Of a DNA stretch of 64,000 nucleotides, positions 10,190-22,857 are shown piece after piece. This DNA is from Alopecurus myosuroides (taxonomy: Eukaryota > Streptophyta > Magnoliopsida > Poales > Poaceae), in the NCBI GenBank assembly GCA_028641055.1, contig CM054057.1:723875931-723939930 (forward strand). The letters are read 5' to 3'. Position 1 is the stretch's first letter, and every line of letters starts with the position of its first letter. The translations under genes and the position numbers were made by a program. The notes below the pieces were generated by a model. That model saw nothing but the letters and a program-made list of their open reading frames with translations. It ran no database searches and was not told the origin of the DNA.

Positions 10190-11686
10190 TGATACGTCCA
10201 TTTTGCATCATAGTTTTATATTGCTATTTTATGTTATTCATCGATATATTTCATGTTACGATGCATCTCTTATGTTATTTTATCTTATTTTGCATGTTTC
10301 ATAATTTTTGGAGGATAAACACCGGTACCAGAAATCTGATGGAAAAAGCACCGTCGGGATAACCTATTTCAGAAGATCAGAAGAAGAGGGGGGACACCGG
10401 AGATATCTTAGAAGTCCAGAAGAGGGAGCCAGCCACGAGGAGAGGTAGAGGGGGGCCACCAGGGGTCCACACCATGGGGTGGCCCGCCCCCGTTGGCCGC
10501 GCCGCCACGTGGTGTGGCCACCCTGGCCCACCTCTGTGGATATTTTTCGCGTACTTGACCCCAGAACCCTAAGCCCCATACCATCATCAAAGAATTATTC
10601 CGCCGCCGCCTCGGGGCGGAAAACACCCGAGAGAGAAAAGCTCTCTGGCAGGGAGAAATCTGCCGGGGAAATACCTCTCCGGAGAGGGGAAATCATCGCC
10701 ATCGTCACCGTCATCACTCCGGGCTTCATCGGGATCATCTTCATCATCACCCTCATCACCAGACCATCACCCTCATCATCCATCGTCATCCCGCTGTAAC
10801 AATTAGGGGCCTCTATCGTTGTTTTATCTCTCTCCCGGTGTGGATTACTTGTTAGTAGTTGATGCTTGTGAGATTTATCGGTGTTAGCACTTTATGACCA
10901 GATTGTTATCATCCATTATATCACCTCTGATTATGATCCATATGATATCTTGTGAGTACTTCGTTTAGTTCTTGAGGACATGGGAGAAGTCATGATGTTA
11001 GTAGTGTAGTTATGTTGAAGTAATATCTCGTGGTTCGGTATTTAAGTTGTGGTGCTATTCTTCTAGTGGTGTCATGTGAACGTCGACTACATGATACTTA
11101 ATATTATGGTCCTAGGAGGATGCATTGTGTATTTGGCTACTAATTGTGGGGTTGCCGGAGTGACAGAAACCTAAACCCCCGTTAGGAAACCAATGCACGA
11201 GGGAGCGTAGGATCCCGGAGTTTTAAGGTTGTGGTTAGTTTATCTTAATTACTTTCTCGTATTTGTGGATGCTTACGAGGGGTATAATCACAAGTATGTA
11301 TTAGTCCTAGTTGGGCGGTGCATTAGCATAGGTTCACCCACACAACACTTCACGAACTAATGGATATTAATCAACCGTAATGAAGCGAAAGCACTTGACG
11401 AAATTCCCATGTGTCCTCGAGAACGTTTGGTAGTCATAAGTAATACAACCGGCTTGTACTTTGCTCTCAAAAGTATTGGGCCACTCGCTGCAATATTATT
11501 TACTGCACTTTATTTACTCGCACTTTATTTATCTGCTCTATCCAAAACAACCAAAAACCCGTTTGCTAGTGTTTACAGTGAATCCTCTATCTAACCTGCT
11601 TGTCAACACCTTCTGCTCCTCGTTGGGTTTGACACTCTTATTTATCGAAAGTACTACGATACACCCCCTATACTTGTGGGTCATCA
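10190..11686 (+). repeat. LTR2 (1497 bp)
   Basis: Ends are TGATACGTCC and GTCATCA. It carries the 36-base segment missing from LTR1. It is distinguished from LTR3/4 by CTGTAAC and GCCTCTATCG (LTR3/4 read CTCTAAC and GCCTTTATCG). Its last 100 or so bases, however, carry LTR3/4-like variants (ACCTGC, TCGTTGGG, TGTGGGTC). Confidence 0.9.
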
Positions 11687-11697
11687 AGACTATTTTC

Positions 11698-11715
11698 TAG
11701 CGCCGTTGCCGGGGA
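11698..11715 (+). other. Primer binding site, tRNA-Asp type
   Basis: Same 18 bases as the copy at 3360, 11 bases after LTR2. The downstream donor-like element is doubled here (GGTAAGTATTGGTAAGAG, about 11729-11746). Confidence 0.8.
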
Positions 11716-11802
11716 GTGAAGCGCTATTGGTAAGTATTGGTAAGAGAAACTTTTACCATGAGTGCTGTTTTTATTTCTATCTGCTGTTTTATTTCATTAT
11801 AG

Positions 11803-13200
11803 AAATATTGTTGGGATCTTCTTGACAGTATTCAAGAGAACACTGAAGGATGGGAGAATGACAAAGGTAGAAAGTCAGGTATAAAATATGATTATGAATG
11901 CATTAAATCTTTTATGGGAACCAATGATTTCTATGATGTTAGTGCTGTTTGTGGTCTTGATTCTCAAATCTTTGCAAACTGTCTTAAAGCTTTTGCCTCC
12001 TATCTTGATATTCCCAAAAATAATTATCACAAGTACCATGCACCTTATAAAGATATTGTTCCTTCTAGTAATATAGAAGTGCATGCTGTTAATCCTGCTG
12101 TTCCAGAGCCATATGTTGAAAAAAATGCTTTTCCGGCTAAGGTAAAAGAACACTCTATGGTGGCTAGTGTGGTTAATAAGAGTAATAAGAAATCTATTGA
12201 ACCTGATGAACAAATAACTGTTAAACCTGCTGTAGCAATAGTGAAAGATCTTGTTTGTGGAAATGTGGAGGATGAACACATTGTCTTTGTGAGGATGCTT
12301 CTGATATTGTTTCCCATCCTCATAGACCTAAGAAAACTAGTGATCATGTGCTTTCTGTTAAGATTGGTGATAATTGCTTATGGTTTGTGTGATATTGGTG
12401 CTAGTTCTAGTGCTATACCTTATGAGCTTTATAGAGAAATTATGCATGAAGTTGGTTCTTGTGAGCTTGAAGATATTGATGTGGTTATTCAGCTTGCTAA
12501 TAGAGAAACTGTTTTTCTGATTGGTATGTTAGAGATGTGGAAGTTTTGTGTGGTAAAACTAAATACCCCACTGATTTTCTAGTACCTGGTAAGGCTGCTA
12601 GTAAAACTTGTCCTATTATTTTTGGTAGACCTTTCTTGAACACTTGTGGTGCTCTTATAGATTGTAAAAGAGAAGATTTTGACTAAATTTGATGGAAAAT
12701 CTTATGAGTTCAATTTCTCCAAATCTGCTAGAGCACCTTATGAATCTAAATTGCGTGATGAGAATTTTAAAGTTGAACAAATTGCTTCTATTTCTCTTGC
12801 TCCTAGCAATGCTTTGCAGCAATATATGGAGGATCACAAGAGTGATGTATTTATGGAAGAGAGAAATGAGATTGACGATAATCTTCTTCGTCAACCAGTG
12901 ATACTGAAACATAATTTACATGTGGAAGACTTGGGTACAACATTACCACCCAAGGAAGTTCCTATTTTTGATTTAAAACCTCTGCCTGATGATCTTAAAT
13001 ATGCTTATCTTGATGATAATAAAATATTTCTTGTTATTGTTAGTGCTAAACTTTCAGGTGAAGAAGAGGAAAGATTATTGGAAATTCTGAAGAAACATCG
13101 TGGAGCTATTGGATATACTCTTGATGATTTGAAGGGAATTTCTCCTACTATATGTCATCATGCTATTAATATTGAACCTGATGCAAAGCCATTTGTTGAA
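11803..13200 (+). pseudogene. Protease region of pol, internal 2
   Basis: It opens like internal 1 (ATG 11914) but loses frame through a deletion near 12287 and regains it after another near 12378, so the protease Asp (12391) is back in the first frame. Further deletions near 12527 and 12671 break it again. From 12679 the frame is open through the linker to the RT start. It has GAA where internal 1 has the TAA at its end. The short deletions are private to this copy. Confidence 0.7.
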
Positions 13201-14509
13201 CATCAACGCCGGTTAATTCCTAAGATGAAGGAAGTGGTAAGAAATGAGGTATTAAAACTTCTTGATGCTGGTATTATTTTTCCTATTGCTATAGTAGATG
13301 GGTGAGCCCTGTGCATTGTGTCCCTAAGAAGGGATGACTGACTGTTGTGCCTAATGAAAATAATGAGCTTATTTCGCAAAGAGTCATAGTTGGTTGTAGA
13401 ATGTGTATTGATTTTAGAAAGGTTAATAAAGTTACTAAGAAAGATCATTATCCTTTTCCCTTTATTGATCAAATGTTAGAAAGGTTGTCTAAGAAAACTC
13501 ATTTTTGGTTTCTTGATGGTTATTCTGGGTTTTCTCAAATTGCTGTTAGGAAGCAAGATCAAGAGAAAACAACCTTTACTTGTCCTTATGGAACTTATGC
13601 TTATAGACGTATGACTTTTGGTTTGTGTAATGCTCCTGCTACTTTTCAAAGATGCATGTCTGCTATTTTCATGGTTTTTGTGAAGAAATTGTGGAAGTAT
13701 TCATGGACGATTTCTCCGTCAATAGAACTTCTTTTGATAATTTTTTGCACAACCTTGATAAAGTTTTGCAGAGATGTGAGGAAACTAATCTTGTTCTTAA
13801 TTGGGAGAAATGCCACTTTATGGTAAATGAAGGAATTGTTCTTGCACATAAAATTTCTGAAAGAGGTATTGAAGTTGACAGAGCTAAAGTTGAAGCCATA
13901 GAGAAAATGCCCTGTTCTATGGATGTTAAAGGTATTCGTAGTGTTCTTCGTCATGCTGGTTTTTATAGGAGGTTTATTAAAGATTTCTCTAAAATATCAA
14001 AGCCTCTTACTAATCTTCTTCAAAAAGATGTACCATTTGTTTTGATGATTGTAAGGAAGATTTTGAAACTTTAAAGAAGGCTTTAACTACTGCTCCTATT
14101 GTTCAACCACCTGATTGGAATTTACCTTTTGAAGTTATTTGTGATGCTAGTGATTTTGCTGGAGGTGCTGTTCTTGGACAACGCGTAGATAAGAAGTTGA
14201 ATGTTATTCATTATGCTAGTAAGACTCTTGATGCTGCTCAATAGAATTATGCTACTACTGAAAAAGAGTTCTTAGCTGTTTTTTTGCATGTGATAAGTTT
14301 AGGCCTTACATTGTTGACTCAAAGGTTACTATTCATACTGATCATGATGCTATTAGATACCTTATGGAAAAGAAAGATGCTAAGACTAGGATTATTAGAT
14401 GGGTGTTGCTTTTACAAGAGTTTGATTTGCATATTGTGGATAGGAAGGGTGCTGAAAATCCTGTTCCTGATAACTTTTCTAGGTTGGAAAACATTACTTT
14501 TGACCCTAT
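13201..14509 (+). pseudogene. Reverse transcriptase-RNase H region of pol, internal 2
   Basis: A two-base loss near 13290 (CTATAG for CTGATAG) ends the N-terminal frame at 13303-13305. The RT core is then open 13347-13826 without the extra T's of internal 1. The FMDD Asp pair is at 13706-13711, in the shifted frame. A three-base loss occurs near 14044 and TAG interrupts RNase H as in all copies. A short loss near 14281 shifts the frame before the TDHDAI motif. Confidence 0.75.
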
Positions 14510-14539
14510 TCCTGTTAATGATAGTTTTCCAAATGAACA

Positions 14540-15908
14540 ATTGGCTGCAATAAAGGTAAAATCCCGGGATAGTCCATGGTATGTTGATTATGCTAACTTT
14601 ATTGTTTCAAACTTTTGCCTCCAACATTTACAGCTCAACAAAGAAGAAAATTCTTCTATGATTGAGGCATTATTTTTGGGATGACCCACATTTATATAAA
14701 GAAGGAGTAGATGGTGTTATAAGAAGATGTGTACCAGATCATGAACAACGTGAAATATTGAAAAAGTGCCATAGTAGTGCTTATGGAGGACATCGCTGGA
14801 GGTTGAACCGCATAGAAGGTTCTACAATCAGGTTTCTATTGGACTACCCTCTTTAAAGATGCACGTAAATTTATTTTATCTTGTGATGAATGTCAAAGAG
14901 TAGGCAATATTTCTAGACGTAATGAAATGCATGTGAGTTATTCTCTTGTTATTGAACCTTTTGATTGTTGGGGATTTGACTTTATGGGCCTTTTCCTCCT
15001 TTGAATGGTTATACTCATATACTTTGTTGTTGATTATGTTACTAAGTGGGTAGAAGCTATACCTACTAAAATTGCTGACGGTGAAACCTCGTTAAAAATG
15101 CTTAAAGATTTTATTTTTCCTAGGTTTGGTGTGCCTAGATATCTAATGACTGATGGAGGATCTCATTTTATTGATGGTGATTTTAGAAAAACCCTTGCTA
15201 AATATGATGTTAATCATAGAATTGACTCAGCTTATCATCCTCAAACCAGTGGGCAAGTAGAATTATCAAATACAGAAATTAAATCTATCTTGCAAAAGAC
15301 TATTAATAAATCTAGGAACAATTGGTCTGATAAGTTGAATGATGCATTATGGGCTTATAGAACTGCTTATAAAAATTCTATGGGTATGTCTCTTTATAAA
15401 ATGGTTTATGGAAAATCTTGTCACTTGCCTTTAGAATTAGAACACAAAGCTTATTGGGCAGTGAAAGAATTAAATAAAGATTTTAAACTTGCTAGTAAGA
15501 AAAGAATGATTGATTTGAATCATTTAGATGAATGGAGATGTGAAACTTATGAAAATGCCAAGCTCTTTAAAGAGAAAGTTAAACAATGGCATGATAAAAT
15601 AAACCTTAAAAGAGAGTTTCATGTTGGTGAGAAAGTTCTATTGTATCGTTCTCGTCTCAGATTTTTTTGCAGGAAAATGACTCTCCCGATGGGAAGGACC
15701 TTATATTATTAAAGAAGTGTATTGTTCGGGTGCAATCAAAATTGCTTCCCTCAAAGATAACACTACACAATTGGTAAATGGGCAAAGACTCAAACATTAT
15801 ATTTCTGGGGATTCCTATGATGAAGATGTTGATGTTATTCAAGTAATGACTCCGAAGAAGTTTATTAGAGGTAAGATTCCAGAAGCTGCAGAGTCTGTTA
15901 TGGAATAG
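14540..15908 (+). pseudogene. Integrase region of pol, internal 2
   Basis: The zinc region has private losses near 14612 and 14663 as well as the shared frameshift after the GGH motif. The core has Asp 14978, Asp 15152 and Glu 15260; deletions near 14989 and 15023 separate the first Asp from the rest, which is open 15005-15712. The GPY-like tail (15717-15908) is out of frame after the shared T7 run and ends SVME. Confidence 0.75.
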
Positions 15909-16144
15909 GTAAAAATTTTGTTAAGAAAAACTTCGCGGATGACCTTCCAAGTTATAAATTATTGATTTTTGGAAAATATAAAAAATACCGAGCCGAAGAG
16001 GAGTGGGAGAAGATGCCCGGAGGCACCACACCATGAGGGGGCGCGAGCCCACCCTTGGCCGTGCCACCGTATGGTGTGGGAGCTCCGGAGCCCCTCTCTG
16101 ACTTTTTATCAACCTAGACTTTCCTTTCGTTACGCATATTTTTG

Positions 16145-16153
16145 CTATATAAC
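16145..16153 (+). promoter_or_regulatory. Internal TATA-like box, internal 2
   Basis: CTATATAAC, 94 bases before the 3' frame ATG at 16248, in the same LTR-like module as in internal 1. Confidence 0.3.
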
Positions 16154-16247
16154 CCCTAGACCCCCCCGAGGTCCATTTATCGTTTTCTCGTCGTGTTTTT
16201 GTTTCGAGCTGTTTCTGCCAGGATCTGTTTTCAGTTTTAGAAGCATC

Positions 16248-16782
16248 ATGGTCTCCGCCAACAACAACAAGGGGAACAACCAAAGGATGATGATCTCCAA
16301 GACCGGGAGTCGGGCAGAGAGATCGAGAGTGGAGCTGAAGGAGATGTAGAAGAAAACCCACGAGTGCGTCCACGCGCTACCATCGCAAGCATTGGAGTGG
16401 TTGCAAAACCTTCCAAGCAAACGACTAGGATGAGCACCGGAGGGAAGGTCCCACATTACTGCTTAGCTTCAAGGACACCCCTTTCAGGCATAAAGAAACA
16501 TGTCCATACTTTAATTCATGAGTATCAATCTAGGAGGGTACCTAAGGCAGATTTGCATTCTTGATGGGATATGGATCATTCTAACCGTGTAGATGAAGGA
16601 AGCTCTCAACCTAAGGAAGTGTGGGCGGAAAATATTGATGGCAATTCACCGTCTGATAGGCATGCAAACCGTATTGATCACAATACGGAGGTGATGTGTA
16701 TGGTTATGTTCGCAATTGAAGATATGAAGAAATAATTGATAAGCTCATTGACAAGGATTCACCACCACCACCGAAGAATTGA
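16248..16782 (+). pseudogene. Unrecognised 3' reading frame, internal 2
   Basis: It starts as in internal 1 and differs by small losses near 16277 and 16319 (GCAGAGAG). The stretch with RVRPRAT and KKHVHTLIHEYQSRR is intact to TGA at 16562-16564. The second part lacks three bases in the GWNSP region (16641) and has a frame-breaking stop near 16733. Function is not recognised. Confidence 0.4.
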
Positions 16783-18473
16783 TTTGTCATTGGTATTGGC
16801 ATCCCCTTGGCTTGTTCCAAGATTGGGGGAGTGTCGCGGTATCACCTTTATCTTTCACCCTTTTACCTTTTAGTAGACTCATATCGTGAGTAGAGGAAAT
16901 ATCATATAGTACGGTTTGCAGTACGGAAGTGTTGCTCCTTAGTTGGTTATCGTTGTATCCCTTGGTTTGAGTTGCCGTAATGAAATATTAATGAAAGTTT
17001 CATCATCTACTTGTTTCACTTTATTTTAGTTTGCAGTTTTTGTTATGTGATTGATATTGTTATTAGTATTGGTATCAATCTTGAAGCTTCACGATAACCT
17101 AGTTGGTTTTGGTGAACTTAGCATTGGTCAGTAGCAACAATTCGTTGAGACTTAAGTAGAAAAGAGGGAGTTGCATGTAGATATATTATTCCATGATCTT
17201 TCTTTCTTGTTAGCCCATAAGCTTAGTATTCTCAAATAAGTTTTTTTGCACCTTCAAGGAATATTGCATGATTGGCTTTATCATGTATGTTTTTGTTTGT
17301 TTTGCTTCAATTCTTATGCTTGCTACCCAACCTTGCTAGCAAAAACCTGTACTGAGAGGGAATTCTTCTCGTGCATCCAAACCTTGAGCCCAAAACCTTG
17401 CCATTTGTGTCCACCATACGTACATATATGTGGTATTTCACCGCCACTCCAAGTAAATTGCTTGTGTGCTACCTTTAAACCTTCAAAATTACACATGTTT
17501 TGTGCTCCTGTTTTAGCTCATGAGGACGCAAATAGAAAATATTTATATCACTTGTTGATTGGATTTGACACCCTGGACTAGTGGCTTCATCCGCTTATCC
17601 AAATGCTAGAAGAGCTGGCACCCGGGGTTCCCAGCCCCAAATAATAATACAATTTCTCTTCACTCTTTTGCCCCTGATTTCAGTCAAAGTATAATTGTGT
17701 AAACAAAAGAGAAAGAGGGATGACCTTCTATACCAGTTGCGTACTTCTATGGGAGCCTCTCTTGTGAAGTCTAGTTTGGCTTGTGACGTACAATATTTTT
17801 TGAGTTTGCCATTCGTTGACATAAACATACATCTCTCAAAATTTACACTCCTCCACGGTTTGTGATTGTTGGCAGGCACCCGAGGATTCAGTTAGCCATG
17901 GTTTGAAAGGTTGGGAGGAGTGTAAACATTTTATTTTACAATAAAAGCTAGCACATGATGATCAATGCTTCCCTCTGCGAAGGGCCTATCTTTTACATTT
18001 ATGTTGAGTCAGGAAACCTACTTGTTTCTGTCTAAGCAAGCATTTGAGTTGTGATTCATCCAGCTACATGTTGATTTACTCAATCATGTTCTTTATTCTT
18101 CCTTGTTTCTACAAATGTTTATCTGTTTGAATACCACTTTGAAAGTTACCAATGTCTGCAAAGAGACCGTTATAGTTGAGCATGATAAACTGAAATAAGC
18201 TCTAGTATAAAGACTCTGATCGAAAGATAAGTGCACTATTAATTGTTCTCTGACCAAGAACGAAGTTTGCCTTTACCAATTGTGATTTACTTTTTGCACC
18301 TTTATCGTTACTTTACTTGTTTCAAGTTTGATTATATGAGAGAATTTGCTGTCTAAAATGATTTGTTCTTTGTTAGATGTGATGCCTCTTGTCCGCATTT
18401 CATTTATCGACACCTCACTCAATAAACCCATGGTCATGTTTACTGAGTTCAGTTTCGCTTGGGGACAAGCGAG
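16783..18473 (+). other. Non-coding 3' internal region, internal 2
   Basis: Matches 8451-10170 with a cluster of small losses at about 17920-18200, which makes this the shortest full-length copy. No gene is seen. Confidence 0.6.
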
Positions 18474-18487
18474 GTCTAAGCTTGGGG
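18474..18487 (+). other. Polypurine-like tract before LTR3
   Basis: GTCTAAGCTTGGGG followed by TGACT and the LTR3 TG at 18493. Confidence 0.55.
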
Positions 18488-18492
18488 TGACT

Positions 18493-20002
18493 TGATACGT
18501 CCATTTTGCATCATAGTTTTATATTGATATTTTATGTTATTCATCGATATATTTCATGTTACGATGCATCTCTTATGTTATTTTATCTTATTTTGCATGT
18601 TTCATAATTTTTGGAGGATAAACACCGGTACCAGAAATCTGATGGAAAAAGCACCGTCGGGATAACCTATTTCAGAAGATCAGAAGAAGAGGGGGGACAC
18701 CGGAGATATCTTAGAAGTCCAGAAGAGGGAGCCAGCCACGAGGAGAGGCAGAGGGGGGCCACCAGGGGCCCACACCATGGGGTGGCCCGCCCCCGTTGGC
18801 CGCGCCGCCACGTGGTGTGGCCACCCTGGCCCACCTCTGGTGGATATTTTTCGCGTACTTGACCCCCATAGAACCCTAAGCCCCATACCATCATCAAAGA
18901 ATTATTCCGCCGCCGCCTCGGGGCGGAAAACACCCGAGAGAGAAAAGCTCTCTGGCAGGGAGAAATCTGCCGGGGAAATACCTCTCCGGAGAGGGGAAAT
19001 CATCGCCATCGTCACCGTCATCACTCCGGGCTTCATCGGGATCATCTTCATCATCACCCTCATCACCAGCACCATCACCCTCATCATCCATCGTCATCCC
19101 GCTCTAACAATTAGGGGCCTTTATCGTTGTTTTACGTTAGATCTCTCTCCCGGTGTGGATTACTTGTTAGTAGTTGATGCTTGTGAGATTTATCGGTGTT
19201 AGCACTTTATGACCAGATTGTTATCATCCATTATATCACCTCTGATTATGATCCATATGATATCTTGTGAGTACTTCGTTTAGTTCTTGAGGACATGGGA
19301 GAAGTCATGATGTTAGTAGTGTAGTTATGTTGAAGTAATATCTCGTGGTTCGGTATTTAAGTTGTGGTGCTATTCTTCTAGTGGTGTCATGTGAACGTCG
19401 ACTACATGATACTTAATGTTTATGGTCCTAGGAGGATGCATTGTGTATTTGGCTACTAATTGTGGGGTTGCCGGAGTGACAGAAACCTAAACCCCCTTTA
19501 GGAAACCAATGCACGAGGGAGCGTAGGATCCCGGAGTTTTAAGGTTGTGGTTAGTTTATCTTAATTACTTTCTCGTATTTGTGGATGCTTACGAGGGGTA
19601 TAATCACAAGTATGCATTAGTCCTAGTTGGGCGGTGCATTAGCATAGGTTCACCCACACAACACTTCACGAACTAATGGATATTAATCAACCGTAATGAA
19701 GCGAAAGCACTTGACGAAATTCCCATGTGTCCTCGAGAACGTTTGGTAGTCATAAGTAATACAACCGTCTTGTACTTTGCTCTCAAAAGTATTGGGCTAC
19801 TCGCTGCAATATTATTTACTGCACTTTATTTACTCGCACTTTATTTATCTGCTCTATCCAAAACAACCAAAAACCCGATTGCTAGTGTTTACAGTGAATC
19901 CTCTATCCAACCTGCTTGTCAACACCTTCTGCTCCTCGTTGGGTTTGACACTCTTATTTATCGAAAGTACTACGATACACCCCCTATACTTGTGGGTCAT
20001 CA
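18493..20002 (+). repeat. LTR3 (1510 bp)
   Basis: Type III LTR, with CTCTAAC, GCCTTTATCG, ACGTTAG and ATGCATTAGTCC variants that are shared with LTR4, LTR3' and LTR4' but not LTR1/2. Ends are TGAT and ATCA. Confidence 0.9.
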
Positions 20003-20013
20003 AGACTACTTTC

Positions 20014-20031
20014 TAGCGCCGTTGCCGGGGA
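20014..20031 (+). other. Primer binding site, tRNA-Asp type
   Basis: Same 18 bases, 11 after LTR3. The donor-like motif downstream is doubled as GGTAAGTGGAATTGGTAAG (about 20045-20063). Confidence 0.8.
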
Positions 20032-20121
20032 GTGAAGCGCTATTGGTAAGTGGAATTGGTAAGAGAAACTTTTACCATGAGTGCTGTTTTTATTTCTATC
20101 TGCTGTTTTATTTCATTATAG

Positions 20122-21513
20122 AGATATTGTTGGGATCTTCTTGACAGTATTCACGAGAACACTGAAGGATGGGAGAATGACAAAGGTAGAAAGTCAGGTA
20201 TAAAAATGATTATGAATGCATTAAATCTTTTATGGGAACCAATGATTTCTATGATGTTAGTGCTGTTTGTGGTCTTGATTCTCAAATCTTTGCAAACTGT
20301 CTTAAAGCTTTTGCCTCCTATCTTGATATTCCCAAAAATAATTATCACACCATGCACCTTATAAAGATATTGTTCCTTCTAGTAATATAGAAGTGCATGC
20401 TGTTAATCCTGCTGTTCCAGAGCCATATGTTGAAAAAAATGCTTTTCCCGGCTAAGGTAAAAGAACTCTATGGTGGCTAGTGTGGTTAATAAGAGTAATA
20501 AGAAATCTATTGAACCTGATGAACAAATAACTGTTAAACCTGCTGTAGCAATAGTGAAAGATCTTGTTTGTGGAAATGTGGAGGATGAACACATTGTCTT
20601 TTGTGAGGATGCTTCTGATATTGTTTCCCATCCTCATAGACCTAAGAAAACTAGTGATCATGTGCTTTCTGTTAAGATTGGTGATAATTGCTATTATGGT
20701 TTGTGTGATATTGGTGCTAGTTCTAGTGCTATACCTTATGAGCTTTAGAGAAATTATGCATGAAGTTGGTTCTTGTGAGCTTGAAGATATTGATGTGGTT
20801 ATTCAGCTTGCTAATAGAGAAACTGTTTTTCTGATTGGTATTGTTAGAGATGTGGAAGTTTTGTGTGGTAAAACTAAATACCCCACTGATTTTCTAGTAC
20901 CTGGTAAGGCTGCTAGTAAAACTTGTCCTATTATTTTTGGTAGACCTTTCTTGAACACTTGTGGTGCTCTTAGATTGTAAAAGAGAGAAGATTTTGACTA
21001 AATTTGATGGAAAATCTTATGAGTTCAATTTCTCCAAATCTGCTAGAGCACCTTATGAATCTAAATTGCGTGATGAGAATTTTAAAGTTGAACAAATTGC
21101 TTCTATTTCTCTTGCTCCTAGCAATGCTTTGCAGCAATATATGGAGGATCACAAGAGTGATGTATTTATGGAAGAGAGAAATGAGATTGACGATAATCTT
21201 CTTCGTCAACCAGTGATACTGAAACATAATTTACATGTGGAAGACTTGGGTACAACATTACCACCCAAGGAAGTTCCTATTTTTGATTTAAACCTCTGCC
21301 TGATGATCTTAAATATGCTTAACTTGATGATAATAAAATATTTCTTGTTATTGTTAGTGCTAAACTTTCAGGTGAAGAAGAGGAAAGATTATTGGAAATT
21401 CTGAAGAAACATCGTGGAGCTATTGGATATACTCTTGATGATTTGAAGGGAATTTCTCCTACTATATGTCATCATGCTATTAATATTGAACCGATGCAAA
21501 GCCATTTGTTGAA
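20122..21513 (+). pseudogene. Protease region of pol, internal 3
   Basis: Several small losses break it (near 20206, 20349, 20464, 20747). The active-site Asp is at 20707 in a frame open from 20470 to 20748. The linker is readable 20961-21404. It has TAA for TAT in the YLDD region, a stop shared with internal 4 and 3' and diagnostic of this subgroup. A single-base loss also occurs near 21491 (GAACCGATGC). Confidence 0.7.
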
Positions 21514-22830
21514 CATCAACGCCGGTTAATTCCTAAGATGAAGGAAGTGGTAAGAAATGAGGTATTAAAACTTCTTGATGCTGGTATTATTTTCCTATTG
21601 CTGATAGTAGATGGGTGAGCCCTGTGCATTGTGTCCCTAAGAAGGGATGACTGACTGTTGTGCCTAATGAAAATAATGAGCTTATTTCGCAAAGAGTCAT
21701 AGTTGGTTGTAGAATGTGTATTGATTTTAGAAAGGTTAATAAAGTTACTAAGAAAGATCATTATCCTTTTCCCTTTATTGATCAAATGTTAGAAAGGTTG
21801 TCTAAGAAAACACATTTTTGGTTTCTTGATGGTTACTCTGGGTTTTCTCAAATTGCTGTTAGGAAGCAAGATCAAGAGAAAACAACCTTTACTTGTCCTT
21901 ATGGTACTTATGCTTATAGACGTATGACTTTTGGTTTGTGTAATGCTCCTGCTACTTTTCAAAGATGCATGTCTGCTATTTTCATGGTTTTTGTGAAGAA
22001 ATTGTGGAAGTATTCATGGACGATTTCTCCGTCAATAGAACTTCTTTTGATAATTTTTTGCACAACCTTGATAAAGTTTTGCAGAGATGTGAGGAAACTA
22101 ATCTTGTTTTTAATTGGGAGAAATGCCACTTTATGGTAAATGAAGGAATTGTTCTTGCACATAAAATTTCTGAAAGAGGTATTGAAGTTGACAGAGCTAA
22201 AGTTGAAGCCATAGAGAAAATGCCCTGTTCTATGGATGTTAAAGGTATTCGTAGTGTTCTTCGTCATGCTGGTTTTTATAGGAGGTTTATTAAAGATTTC
22301 TCTAAAATATCAAAGCCTCTTACTAATCTTCTTCAAAAAGATGTACCATTTGTTTTTGATGATGATTGTAAGGAAGATTTTGAAACTTTAAAGAAGGCTT
22401 TAACTACTGCTCCTATTGTTCAACCACCTGATTGGAATTTACCTTTTGAAGTTATTTGTGATGCTAGTGATTTTGCTGGAGGTGCTGTTCTTGGACAACG
22501 CGTAGATAAGAAGTTGAATGTTATTCATTATGCTAGTAAGACTCTTGATGCTACTCAATAGAATTAAGCTACGACTGAAAAAGAGTTCTTAGCTGTAGTT
22601 TTTGCATGTGATAAGTTTAGGCCTTACATTGTTGACTCAAAGGTTACTATTCATACTGATCATGATGCTATTAGATACCTCATGGAAAAGAAACATGCTA
22701 AGACTAGGATTATTAGATGGGTGTTGCTTTTACAAGAGTTTGATTTGCATATTGTGGATAGGAAGGGTGCTGAAAATCCTGTTCCTGATAACTTTTCTAG
22801 GTTGGAAAACATTACTTTTGACCCTATTCC
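21514..22830 (+). pseudogene. Reverse transcriptase-RNase H region of pol, internal 3
   Basis: The RT core is open 21660-22139. The FMDD frame runs 21965-22561 uninterrupted into RNase H (catalytic DD at 22019-22024; ICDASDFAGGAVLG present), ending at the family TAG 22559-22561. This is one of the longest continuous RT-RNase H stretches in the window. The shift before FMDD and the TGA upstream remain. Private change: GAATTAAGC gives a further TAA just after the TAG. Confidence 0.8.
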
Positions 22831-22857
22831 TGTTATGATAGTTTTCCAAATGAACAA